Made by a program: the position numbers and the translations under genes. From CAZSDU01 sp964429135 (GTDB taxonomy: Bacteria; Bacteroidota; Bacteroidia; Bacteroidales; FEN-979), in NCBI GenBank assembly GCA_964429135.1, contig CAYSAU010000010.1, positions 1 to 64,000 on the forward strand: a stretch of DNA of 64,000 bases, in the 5' to 3' direction. Below are positions 1 through 7,749 of the stretch, piece after piece (within the stretch, counting starts at the first letter, position 1; every line of letters begins with the position of its first letter). The notes under the pieces are model-generated. The model did not search any database. It was not told where the DNA came from and saw only the letters and a list, made by a program, of their open reading frames with translations.

Positions 1-451
1 TCTGTTTTGTTGTATTACCGGGACTCTCCTTCGGTGGGGAAGTTATTACGGTGGAGTAGTATGGAAGGGTAGTGAGTTGGTCGGGTTGATTGACGGGGGT
101 TTCCAGTGATTTTGATATAAAGTACTTGTCCACTTTTCCATTTTTCATCCCATTCACTGGATGGAAAACGGGTAGTTTGAAGTGGATTTTCAGACGGTGT
201 ACCTTTTCATTCCAGTCATAATCCACCGATATAAAGTCGATAACCGTTTCCAACAACTGTTTCTTTAAGGTATCGGGGATGTTCCTTTGATTCCTGATGT
301 GGTCACCATAGATGTCAATCCACTCGAACCACCGTTCCTGATTACCAATCTCCCGAAGTGAGTTCCTGATATCTTCTATCTCCGATTTGGTCTGGTTATA
401 CCGTTTCGTAAGTTCTTTTTTTCTCCGGACACTCTTGTATAATTTTACCAT
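1..451 (-). CDS. Orphan recombinase C-terminal fragment, open at the window edge
   Basis: An ATG at 451 opens a minus-strand frame that enters the left repeat arm in exactly the frame of the recombinase and stays open to base 1 (150 codons). It starts with about ten residues not found in the full recombinase (MVKLYKSVRR), continues as the recombinase C-terminal region, and then diverges after the repeat into a Pro/Ser/Lys-rich tail. It is divergent to the recombinase start at 474, with only 22 bp between the two start codons. It may be a separately expressed C-terminal coiled-coil/DNA-binding region, or simply the residue of a duplication or inversion. No clear ribosome binding site is seen. 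Expression is unproven. Confidence 0.4.
   Translation of the reverse strand, partial: MVKLYKSVRRKKELTKRYNQTKSEIEDIRNSLREIGNQERWFEWIDIYGDHIRNQRNIPDTLKKQLLETVIDFISVDYDWNEKVHRLKIHFKLPVFHPVNGMKNGKVDKYFISKSLETPVNQPDQLTTLPYYSTVITSPPKESPGNTTKQ
48..422 (+). repeat. Left arm of a perfect 375-bp inverted repeat
   Basis: Read as reverse complement this arm is identical, base for base in my comparison, to 1748-2122. It encodes, on the minus strand and in the same reading frame, recombinase residues about 426-549. The arms are separated by 1,325 bp of unique sequence (423-1747) carrying the recombinase promoter and N-terminal three quarters. Confidence 0.96.
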
Positions 452-473
452 CCAATTTTTTATTTAATTCAAA

Positions 474-2150
474 ATGAAGGATGTTCTTCACATATATACC
501 CGTGTTTCCACCAGTATTCAAGAATCTGATGGGACATCACTCAAAACCCAGAAAGATGTAGGTATCGAGTTATCGAAGAAACTGGGAATGACTTACGAAA
601 TCCACGATGAAGGTGGAATGAGTTCATCAAAGGATACCTTAGATAATCGTCCAGTGTTGGTGAATATCCTACGAAAGATGGACGAGGGGATTATCAAAAA
701 TTTGTATGTGTGGAATACAGACAGATTGTCCCGAAACCAAATCACTTGGTATACCATCAGACGGACAATGGTGAAGAACGGGGTTGTCTTGTACACCAGT
801 AACGGGATTCACAAGACCACCGACTTCATGGAAAATATGATATTGGGTATCCTCTCTGAGGTTTCCCAGTACGATAATCAAGTGAGAACCGAGAGAAGTC
901 GATTGGGAAAAATCGAAAAGGTAAAAATGAACTATTGGATGGGAGGTGACCCCATCTTTGGTTACAAGTTGTCATTTGATGGGAAGGGGAATCGATTAGT
1001 CGAGAATGAAGAGGAAAGTAAATGGGTACGATTCATTTACAGTGAATACTCAAAAAGAACACCATTAAAGGATATCAAGTCAATTCTTGAACAGAATGGG
1101 GTAAAGACCCGAAGAGAAAACAAATTTTGGTCTATGGGTTCATTACAAGTATTACTTCGGAATGAAACTTATCTTGGGACATTTCAGTTTGTCGATAAGA
1201 AGACCCAATTGACGATACGAAACCCCGTTCCACAGATTATCTCAAACAAACTTTGGGACGAGGTTCAGGAAAGACGGAATACTTTACTGAAAAGAAAGAA
1301 CCAGTTCAATCGGTCAACCAAGTTCTACTTGTTCCGTGATTTCTTGGTCTGTAAGTGTGGAACAATGATGGGGGGAAGGATGAAACCAAAGAAGTTCGTT
1401 CAACACTACTATTGTCCACTACCTGAGAGAAAGTTCAACAACTCCAACCTGAACGATAAACAATGTGACATGAAACGGTGTATGAACATCCAAACCACCA
1501 ACCAATATCTATGGAACAACATCATCAACATCCTCTCCAACACAATGGAATTGAAACAGAACCTCAAAGAGAAGACCATCTTTGGTATGAGTCTACGGTC
1601 ACCAGAGTTGAAACAGGAAGTAACATCGAGAGAGGAACGAATCAAGGAATTGACCAAAACCAAAAATGAACTTGAAACAGGTCTTGTCGAAGTCGAAACA
1701 AACAAAATAACAAACAAGTACCCCTCACTTGAAGTCTACGAGTCTTTAAAAAAAGAACTTACGAAACGGTATAACCAGACCAAATCGGAGATAGAAGATA
1801 TCAGGAACTCACTTCGGGAGATTGGTAATCAGGAACGGTGGTTCGAGTGGATTGACATCTATGGTGACCACATCAGGAATCAAAGGAACATCCCCGATAC
1901 CTTAAAGAAACAGTTGTTGGAAACGGTTATCGACTTTATATCGGTGGATTATGACTGGAATGAAAAGGTACACCGTCTGAAAATCCACTTCAAACTACCC
2001 GTTTTCCATCCAGTGAATGGGATGAAAAATGGAAAAGTGGACAAGTACTTTATATCAAAATCACTGGAAACCCCCGTCAATCAACCCGACCAACTCACTA
2101 CCCTTCCATACTACTCCACCGTGACCGACTTGGCAAGATTTCTTGGTTGA
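474..2150 (+). CDS. Large serine recombinase (site-specific integrase/invertase)
   Basis: The protein has 558 residues. The N-terminal resolvase domain (about 1-145) carries the catalytic serine in Y-T-R-V-S-T (Ser12) and the LSRN-type motif after the E helix. A recombinase domain follows (about 165-270), then a zinc-ribbon region with C-K-C near 292 and further Cys residues to about 345, then a long coiled coil (about 375-440). This is the standard order of large serine integrases, which use a serine-DNA linkage to join short att sites. The last ten residues (after the repeat boundary at 2122) are read from the antisense strand of glmS, so the present C-terminus is a product of the junction. 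An AT-rich upstream region at 430-473 contains a possible promoter. Residues 426-549 are duplicated at 48-422. Confidence 0.93.
   Translation: MKDVLHIYTRVSTSIQESDGTSLKTQKDVGIELSKKLGMTYEIHDEGGMSSSKDTLDNRPVLVNILRKMDEGIIKNLYVWNTDRLSRNQITWYTIRRTMVKNGVVLYTSNGIHKTTDFMENMILGILSEVSQYDNQVRTERSRLGKIEKVKMNYWMGGDPIFGYKLSFDGKGNRLVENEEESKWVRFIYSEYSKRTPLKDIKSILEQNGVKTRRENKFWSMGSLQVLLRNETYLGTFQFVDKKTQLTIRNPVPQIISNKLWDEVQERRNTLLKRKNQFNRSTKFYLFRDFLVCKCGTMMGGRMKPKKFVQHYYCPLPERKFNNSNLNDKQCDMKRCMNIQTTNQYLWNNIINILSNTMELKQNLKEKTIFGMSLRSPELKQEVTSREERIKELTKTKNELETGLVEVETNKITNKYPSLEVYESLKKELTKRYNQTKSEIEDIRNSLREIGNQERWFEWIDIYGDHIRNQRNIPDTLKKQLLETVIDFISVDYDWNEKVHRLKIHFKLPVFHPVNGMKNGKVDKYFISKSLETPVNQPDQLTTLPYYSTVTDLARFLG
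1748..2122 (-). repeat. Right arm of the 375-bp inverted repeat
   Basis: This arm is the reverse complement of 48-422. It begins in a run of seven A inside the recombinase coding sequence and ends in the last codons of glmS (Thr-Val-Glu-stop read on the minus strand). The first bases beyond it on both sides differ from the left copy. Confidence 0.96.
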
Positions 2151-3949
2151 TCTACATTACACTTGCGCATGACGGCAATATGATAAGACAAAAGTTGAAG
2201 CGGGATGGTTGCAAGTAAGGGGACGAGCATTTCTTCCGTATCGGGTATTTCGATGTAGTGATCGGCAAGTTGTTTCATGGTTTCATCCCCTTTTGTGATG
2301 ATAGCGATAATTTTTCCTTTTCTTGCTTTGACTTCTTCAATATTGGTGATCACTTTTTCGTAGATACCTCGTTTTGTGGCGATAAATACCACAGGCATAT
2401 GTTCATCAATTAGGGCGATGGGACCATGTTTCATTTCAGCAGCCGGGTAACCTTCGGCATGGATATAGGATATTTCTTTTAACTTCAGGGCTCCTTCAAG
2501 GGCAACGGGGAAGTTGTACCCTCTTCCCAGGTACAAGGAATTTTTCACGTCTTTATAAATGTGAGCGATATCCTTTATCTTTTCATTCATCGCCAATATC
2601 TTTTTAACTTTGGCAGGGATTCCGTCCAAGGCAAAAATCAATTTGTTGATCTGGGATTTGGGAATACTTCCTTTATTCTGGGCAATCAGTAATCCTAAAA
2701 GCGTCAGCACTGCAACCTGGGCAGTGAATGCTTTGGTGGATGCCACTCCGATTTCAGGCCCGGCATGGGTATATATCCCGGCATGAGTAGCCCGGGCGAT
2801 GGAAGAACCAACAACATTGCAAATCCCGAGAACGGTGGCACCTTTACTTTTAGCCAGGTGGATGGCGGCAAGGGTATCGGCAGTTTCTCCGGATTGCGAT
2901 ATAGCAATCACTACATCGTTTTCATATATAACAGGGTTACGGTAGCGGAATTCAGAAGAATATTCAACTTCTACGGGAATACGGGCTAAATCTTCAATAA
3001 GGTATTCGCCGACCATTCCGGCGTGCCATGAAGTACCGCAGGCCGTGATAATGATCCTCTCAGCATTGATGATTTTCTGCTCATAATCGCGAATTCCGCC
3101 CAGGGTTACAATCCCGTGGTCAATATGCAGACGACCGCGCATACTATCCTGTATGGAACGGGGCTGTTCGAAAATTTCCTTTAACATGAAATGGGGATAG
3201 CCGCCTTTTTCAATTTCTCCGAGACTCATTTCAAGTTTCTGGATATATGGTGTCTTTTCTTTGTTCTTAATGGTTTTTATTTTCAGGGCTTTGTCTCTTT
3301 CAATGATGGCAATTTCCTTATCGTTCATAAATACTACATCATCAGTATATTCAACAATAGGGGTGGCATCAGAAGCGATAAAGAATTCATCCTGACCTAT
3401 TCCGATGACCATGGGACTACCTTTACGGGCAGCAATGATTTTATTGGGACTTGCCTTGGAAATCACCACGATGGCGTAAGCTCCGACGACCTGATTCAAG
3501 GCAATCCTAACTGCTTCTTCAACGGGGACTTTTTCGTTTACTTTGATGTCTTCGATCAGATGCACTAGGACTTCCGTATCTGTATCGCTGGTGAAAATAT
3601 AACCCCTGTTTTTCAACTCACTACGTAATACAGCATAATTTTCAATGATACCGTTATGGATCAGCGCCAAGGTTTTATTCTGGGAAAAATGCGGATGGGC
3701 ATTGATCGTATTGGGTTCACCATGAGTAGCCCAGCGTGTATGGGCCATCCCTACGGTACCTGTAAGGTTTTTCCCGATGAGATGAGTTTCAAGGTCCGAG
3801 ACTTTACCTTTACATTTATATACATGTAAACCATCGTTAAGCAAGCATACACCTGCGCTGTCGTATCCCCGATATTCCAATCGGTGTAATCCTTTGATCA
3901 GGATTGGATATGCCTCTCTGGGTCCGAGATAAGCAACAATTCCGCACAT
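2111..3949 (-). CDS. glmS: Glutamine-fructose-6-phosphate aminotransferase (isomerising)
   Basis: This 612-residue enzyme makes glucosamine-6-phosphate from fructose-6-phosphate and glutamine, the entry step to peptidoglycan and LPS amino sugars. The start MCGIVAYLG places the glutaminase nucleophile at Cys2. The class II glutaminase domain spans about 1-220, followed by two SIS sugar-isomerase domains (about 290-420 and 460-600), and the conserved tail K-S-V-T-V-E contains Lys607, equivalent to the Schiff-base Lys603 of E. coli GlmS. Length is normal. The gene is complete although a recombinase element abuts it: the inverted repeat covers only the last three codons and stop, and the recombinase ORF overlaps the end by 40 bp on the other strand. 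DUF4270 and GT5 genes lie upstream on the same strand, an order common in Bacteroidota. Confidence 0.98.
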   Translation of the reverse strand: MCGIVAYLGPREAYPILIKGLHRLEYRGYDSAGVCLLNDGLHVYKCKGKVSDLETHLIGKNLTGTVGMAHTRWATHGEPNTINAHPHFSQNKTLALIHNGIIENYAVLRSELKNRGYIFTSDTDTEVLVHLIEDIKVNEKVPVEEAVRIALNQVVGAYAIVVISKASPNKIIAARKGSPMVIGIGQDEFFIASDATPIVEYTDDVVFMNDKEIAIIERDKALKIKTIKNKEKTPYIQKLEMSLGEIEKGGYPHFMLKEIFEQPRSIQDSMRGRLHIDHGIVTLGGIRDYEQKIINAERIIITACGTSWHAGMVGEYLIEDLARIPVEVEYSSEFRYRNPVIYENDVVIAISQSGETADTLAAIHLAKSKGATVLGICNVVGSSIARATHAGIYTHAGPEIGVASTKAFTAQVAVLTLLGLLIAQNKGSIPKSQINKLIFALDGIPAKVKKILAMNEKIKDIAHIYKDVKNSLYLGRGYNFPVALEGALKLKEISYIHAEGYPAAEMKHGPIALIDEHMPVVFIATKRGIYEKVITNIEEVKARKGKIIAIITKGDETMKQLADHYIEIPDTEEMLVPLLATIPLQLLSYHIAVMRKCNVDQPRNLAKSVTVE

Positions 3950-3967
3950 ATTTTTTTATTTGGGAAC

Positions 3968-3975
3968 CAAAATTA
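3968..3975 (-). promoter_or_regulatory. Putative -7 promoter element of glmS
   Basis: On the minus strand TAATTTTG fits the Bacteroidota -7 consensus TAnnTTTG and ends 18 bp before the glmS ATG. No convincing -33 TTTG is seen. Confidence 0.5.
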
Positions 3976-3987
3976 GCAAAAAAACGA

Positions 3988-5340
3988 TCAGAGTTTGGTA
4001 TAGGTCAGCTTAAGTTTAAAACGTCCTTCCTCTGAGCCGGGAATAATTTGAGTGCCGTTGATCACTACCCGGTCAGGAATGAGTTCTTTTTTGGTAGGAT
4101 TATTGACCAGAATATAGAGATCAAAACTGTTGGTGTAGCTTCCCAGCATAACTTTTTGAAGGTGCTGAGTGATCCTGAAAAAATAGGTACGGGTGGATGA
4201 ATTGTAGGTGCCACCGAAATAACTGCTTCCTTCATTTTCATCTTTCAGGAAGGCTATGCGTCCGATGCTATCCTGACGGACTAGGTTGAGGGTGGGAGGG
4301 GGAGAGAGAGTGGTATCGGGATCAGGGTTTTTAAACATCAGTACAGCATCGTTGAGGGCAATAAGATGATCTTTAGAAAAATTTTTCATGTAGGGGAATT
4401 TCACTTTAATTCTCACTCCGGCAAGTCCCTGAAGAAAAAGCTGATGAGCTCCCTGAGCGGAATCGTGTGATAAAATCTGGCGTTTCAATTCCGGGCTGGC
4501 ATCCAGGTAACCATGATGATCAATATGGGTAAAACGGGCGCATTGATCATTCAGGAGAAAATCATAGCTCAGGGAATCATTTTCAGGATCATCGCCATCA
4601 TGGAAATACAGCGTCATTCTTGAGGTTCCGTCGCCAGTGGTAAAATTCAGAAGGGAACCTTTATAGTTTGTCGGCCCGGCTTCGAGGTACAATCCTTTCA
4701 TAAACTTCAGAAAGCTTGAATTTTCATCCAAAACAGATTCCGGGGCATAGAGCAGTTTATTACCAAGGTAACTGGTTATTTTTGAAAGATTAACACGAAG
4801 GTGAGATCTTACTTTTTTCCCAAAAACCGTAACACTGTCTGTAGGGCGTGGAATAAAATTCATATTTGCCAGTAAATTGCCGTAGGTGGCAGCAGATTGA
4901 TTAGAATAATAGCCACTGTCAATTTCAAGGTCCTGGCTGAGTTCATATACTTTGACATTCTGAATGGTGGAGGTATCCCCATAATAACCATTATAGTATA
5001 AGCACAAAACCAGGGAATCAAGAATGGGATTTTTCCCAAAATCCACTCCCTCAGAGGAAAGCCTGAGCTGGGTATAAAAACTGGCAGTAGTTTTTCCGAA
5101 AACAGGATCGAGCATACTGCCAAGAGCAAGACTGGTAGCCTCATCAGTACGGATAGAATCCTGACCAACAGAAAAAGCAACGACTGTACAGGTGTCTGTG
5201 GTAAGGACGTGAAGGGTATCGCTGGGCGGAAGCAGGTCAATCCCTATTTCATAGGGGTCTTTTTTACAGGAAAATAATACTAGCAGGAGCAATATGCAGG
5301 TAGCAAACGCAACAGAACGGGAAGCAGAAGAAGCTTTCAA
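3988..5340 (-). CDS. DUF4270 family lipoprotein
   Basis: The 450-residue product begins with a lipoprotein signal peptide (hydrophobic stretch ending L-F-S-C, Cys at about 25, followed by Lys-Lys-Asp). The body fits the DUF4270 family, exported beta-rich proteins found almost only in Bacteroidota. The opening after the Cys, with P-Y-E-I-G-I-D-L-L-P, is typical. It lies between the GT5-type gene and glmS, the usual neighbourhood of this family, with a 38-bp gap to glmS. Function is not established. An envelope role is inferred from export and from the company of cell-wall precursor genes. Confidence 0.85.
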   Translation of the reverse strand: MKASSASRSVAFATCILLLLVLFSCKKDPYEIGIDLLPPSDTLHVLTTDTCTVVAFSVGQDSIRTDEATSLALGSMLDPVFGKTTASFYTQLRLSSEGVDFGKNPILDSLVLCLYYNGYYGDTSTIQNVKVYELSQDLEIDSGYYSNQSAATYGNLLANMNFIPRPTDSVTVFGKKVRSHLRVNLSKITSYLGNKLLYAPESVLDENSSFLKFMKGLYLEAGPTNYKGSLLNFTTGDGTSRMTLYFHDGDDPENDSLSYDFLLNDQCARFTHIDHHGYLDASPELKRQILSHDSAQGAHQLFLQGLAGVRIKVKFPYMKNFSKDHLIALNDAVLMFKNPDPDTTLSPPPTLNLVRQDSIGRIAFLKDENEGSSYFGGTYNSSTRTYFFRITQHLQKVMLGSYTNSFDLYILVNNPTKKELIPDRVVINGTQIIPGSEEGRFKLKLTYTKL

Positions 5341-5366
5341 GTGTTATGGATTATAGGTTCGGCATT

Positions 5367-6194
5367 CTAATTCACTGTCATTGGTTCCTGAACCAGGACC
5401 TCATCATAGAAATCATTGTAAGCCTCCACATAACGATCCATGGGTTGAAATTCCAGATAGGGTTTTTCACTTCCTTTCACATATTCAACCAAATCAGGAT
5501 GAATATTTGGAGATCCGAATACCACAGCATCAGAAAAATCAATGGCAGCTTTAGTGATATTAACGTAAGATGGGTCTTTATAGTGTTTAAGATCCTTGGA
5601 TGTGATGCCGTCAAGTTTAATTTTTACTGCAAAATCCTTATTCATCAATGATTCAAAACCATCATCATAGATGGAATAAATAATTTTCGTATCTGCGAAC
5701 AAAGGGTTATCCCGATATGCTTTTTTAATATAAATCGGCACCAGGCTGGTCATCCATCCATGACAATGAACAACATCAGGTCCCCATCCGAGTTTTTTTA
5801 CAGTTTCCAGGACTCCCCTTGAATAAAAGATAACCCGTTCATCATTGTCGTTGAAAAAAGTATTGTTTTTATCACGAAATGTAAATTTCCGCTGAAAGTA
5901 ATCCTCATTGTCAATAAAATAAATCTGCATACGGGCTTGCTGTATAGAGGCTACTTTTATAATTAAAGGATGATCGGTATCGTCTATTATAAGGTTCATT
6001 CCTGATAAACGGATGACCTCATGCAGTTGATTCCGGCGTTCATTAATATTCCCGTATCTTGGCATAAAAGTCCGTATTTCCCTCCCTTTTTCCTGAATTC
6101 CCTGCGGAAGATACCTCCCGATAATCCCCATATGTGTTTCTTCCAGATAAGGGGTGATCTCTTGCGTGACAAATAAAACTTTCGCTTTTTCCAT
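5367..6194 (-). CDS. GT5-type glycogen/starch synthase-like protein, catalytic N-terminal domain only
   Basis: The 275-residue protein matches the N-terminal Rossmann half of GT5 glycogen/starch synthases: V-L-F-V-T-Q-E-I-T-P at the start, a metabolite-loop region, and D-V-V-H-C-H-G-W-M-T in the middle. It lacks the C-terminal GT-B domain that binds most of the ADP-glucose, so full glycogen synthase activity is doubtful. Short versions of this kind are common in Bacteroidota, where they sit beside DUF4270 and pantothenate genes. It is probably co-transcribed with the DUF4270 gene (26-bp gap). Database names usually call it glycogen synthase; the real role is unknown. Confidence 0.8.
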   Translation of the reverse strand: MEKAKVLFVTQEITPYLEETHMGIIGRYLPQGIQEKGREIRTFMPRYGNINERRNQLHEVIRLSGMNLIIDDTDHPLIIKVASIQQARMQIYFIDNEDYFQRKFTFRDKNNTFFNDNDERVIFYSRGVLETVKKLGWGPDVVHCHGWMTSLVPIYIKKAYRDNPLFADTKIIYSIYDDGFESLMNKDFAVKIKLDGITSKDLKHYKDPSYVNITKAAIDFSDAVVFGSPNIHPDLVEYVKGSEKPYLEFQPMDRYVEAYNDFYDEVLVQEPMTVN

Positions 6195-6232
6195 AAAGTT
6201 CTCTCGGTTTTATCCCTTTTTCAATTCCGCTG

Positions 6233-6240
6233 CAAAGATA
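6233..6240 (-). promoter_or_regulatory. Putative -7 promoter element of the GT5-type gene
   Basis: TATCTTTG on the minus strand matches TAnnTTTG and lies 38 bp before the ATG at 6194. Confidence 0.5.
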
Positions 6241-6561
6241 CTAAAAATTTTCCAGATAATTTCCAAGCAGATTTCGTAAATAAATGATTTTAATCTAATT
6301 AGATTTTTAAGAAAAAAAATATCAAAATTTTTTAGTTTTCTCCTATTACCTTTTTCACCTGAACCGGATTAAGGAGAAAATTAAGTATAAACGGAAAAGG
6401 AGGTTAAGAAACTGCAGGATATATGGAAAAGGGGTAAGATAAGTTTAGGACAAAAATTTGTTTTACCGGTAGTTCAGTTATACTCCCTCAATATATAACT
6501 CCCCGGATCTGGCTGCCGGTCAAATCAGCCGGTTTCAAAAATTTAAAAAAAATATAATCCC
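6241..6561. other. AT-rich intergenic region between divergent genes
   Basis: No coding frame, RNA gene or strong hairpin is seen. A short weak stem (GGCTG/CAGCC with a 10-nt loop) occurs near 6510-6530. The region must hold the promoter for the gene at 6562, but I cannot point to a consensus match. Confidence 0.5.
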
Positions 6562-7017
6562 ATGAAAACAATCAGTAAAATATTCGCAATTTTTTTAAGT
6601 ATGTTTCTGGCTTTTAATGTAATGGCCGTAAACACAACCCCTTGTGGCATCTTTAACATTCATGTCGTTATGTCTGCAAAATCCTATTGGGACGGGGCCA
6701 GCAAATCATGTTTACCCAGAGAAAAAGGTGGCTGCTGCCATATCTGGTTCGACAGGGCCATTGGTCCAGGACAGATGGGAGGCAATCTTGAAATGGATGC
6801 CAATTTATTGTTCACCTTTACCACTTCGAAATCCAAAGGCATGCAACCTGAAACCTTTGATCAGTTATTCAGAGGAGGGAAATTCATTCTTGACGGCCCT
6901 TTGACATTTTCACAAGAAGTTCTTTCAAAACTTGGCCTGAAAAATGATTTTACCATTCCTGGAGGAGCTTACCCCTGTTCCTTCAATGGAGATGATATTA
7001 TCATTACCTTTAAATAA
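6562..7017 (+). CDS. Small exported protein of unknown function
   Basis: The 151-residue product has a clear Sec signal peptide (Lys-rich start, hydrophobic core, probable cut after N-V-M-A). The mature part has six cysteines, including an adjacent pair in G-G-C-C, and closes with beta-strand-like segments. Cysteines suggest disulphides in the periplasm or outside the cell. I do not recognise a family. It is followed by a GC-rich hairpin and then by a lipoprotein gene on the same strand. Confidence 0.75.
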   Translation: MKTISKIFAIFLSMFLAFNVMAVNTTPCGIFNIHVVMSAKSYWDGASKSCLPREKGGCCHIWFDRAIGPGQMGGNLEMDANLLFTFTTSKSKGMQPETFDQLFRGGKFILDGPLTFSQEVLSKLGLKNDFTIPGGAYPCSFNGDDIIITFK

Positions 7018-7028
7018 AATTTTCTGGG

Positions 7029-7048
7029 TGCCGGGGGCATCCCCGGCA
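7029..7048 (+). terminator. GC-rich hairpin after the exported protein gene
   Basis: An 8-bp perfect stem TGCCGGGG/CCCCGGCA with a four-base loop lies 12 bp after the stop codon. It is followed by a weak T-rich stretch rather than a proper T-run, so it may act as a terminator, an attenuator or an mRNA 3'-end stabiliser before the next gene at 7077. Confidence 0.55.
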
Positions 7049-7076
7049 TCTTATTGATCACAATAAATAGGATAAT

Positions 7077-7685
7077 ATGAAATTAGCAAAAGGATTTTTA
7101 ATCGTCTTGATTGTTTCTTTGACTTCTTGTATGACATTGGTAAAATGGAAATACGGGATCACTGGCCCTAAAGAAGAAACCCCGGTCAGCCTGTTGAAAT
7201 TCTTGCAAAAAATGAATAAATCTCCGGATAATGTGTGTCTTTTCAGGGACTCCTCTTCTTTTTTCAGGGCCATGAATGATTCCCTTTTTAGGAAAAACCT
7301 GCTGGGTTCAATGGTTTTCAGTCCCACGGGTTTTTTACTTGATGTAAAGGACACTTCCAAGTGCCAATGGTCGGTGGCTTCTTTGATTCATGCCCTGGGA
7401 ACAGATAAAGAATATGTTGCTGATACCTCTTATCGCTTTGAAGAATTTAGTAAGGGATTGGTTTTTTTGAGCGGGAGTAAATTCCCGGATTCTTTTTCTA
7501 TTCAATTTGATTATATCGTGGTGATTACCTGGGGAAAATTTGCCGGGAAATTAAACCAACGGCTATTTGATGCTGAAAAAATAGAAACCGGAGACTTCAC
7601 GAAAAAGATAAAACTGATATTTCTTAATTTCGATATGCAAAAAAGTTGGAACCTGACGAAAAAACAAAAACTTATCCTCAGATAA
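7077..7685 (+). CDS. Putative lipoprotein of unknown function
   Basis: The 202-residue product has a lipoprotein signal peptide (hydrophobic stretch ending L-T-S-C, Cys at about 18). The C-terminal half contains hydrophobic beta-strand patterns (Y-I-V-V-I-T-W-G-K-F and K-L-I-F-L-N-F-D) that vaguely recall a thioredoxin-like fold, but no CXXC is present. I do not recognise a family. It lies between two other exported-protein genes on the same strand. Confidence 0.7.
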   Translation: MKLAKGFLIVLIVSLTSCMTLVKWKYGITGPKEETPVSLLKFLQKMNKSPDNVCLFRDSSSFFRAMNDSLFRKNLLGSMVFSPTGFLLDVKDTSKCQWSVASLIHALGTDKEYVADTSYRFEEFSKGLVFLSGSKFPDSFSIQFDYIVVITWGKFAGKLNQRLFDAEKIETGDFTKKIKLIFLNFDMQKSWNLTKKQKLILR

Positions 7686-7749
7686 TCTGTTCCTTTCATT
7701 ATTATTCAGCCTAATCTCCTTTCCATGATAATTTTTAAACCATTGAATT

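Larger units (their letters stand above)
1..2122. mobile_element. Serine-recombinase element abutting the 3' end of glmS
   Basis: The segment holds a large serine recombinase gene flanked by a perfect inverted repeat. The repeat boundary at 2122 falls inside glmS, twelve bases covering its last three codons and stop being shared by both arms. Outside the repeat the flanks differ: glmS on the right, unrelated sequence at 1-47. Identity that stops abruptly inside a conserved gene end is what a site-specific integration junction looks like. Large serine recombinases integrate at short attB sites, and the glmS 3' end is a known safe target for other elements such as Tn7. The left limit is not in the window, so element size and cargo are unknown. 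An assembly artefact cannot be excluded. Confidence 0.45.

Noticed and set aside
2100..2200. Tn7-type insertion at glmS
   Set aside because: No Tns genes, Tn7-type end repeats or 5-bp duplication are visible; the only recombination gene is a serine recombinase.
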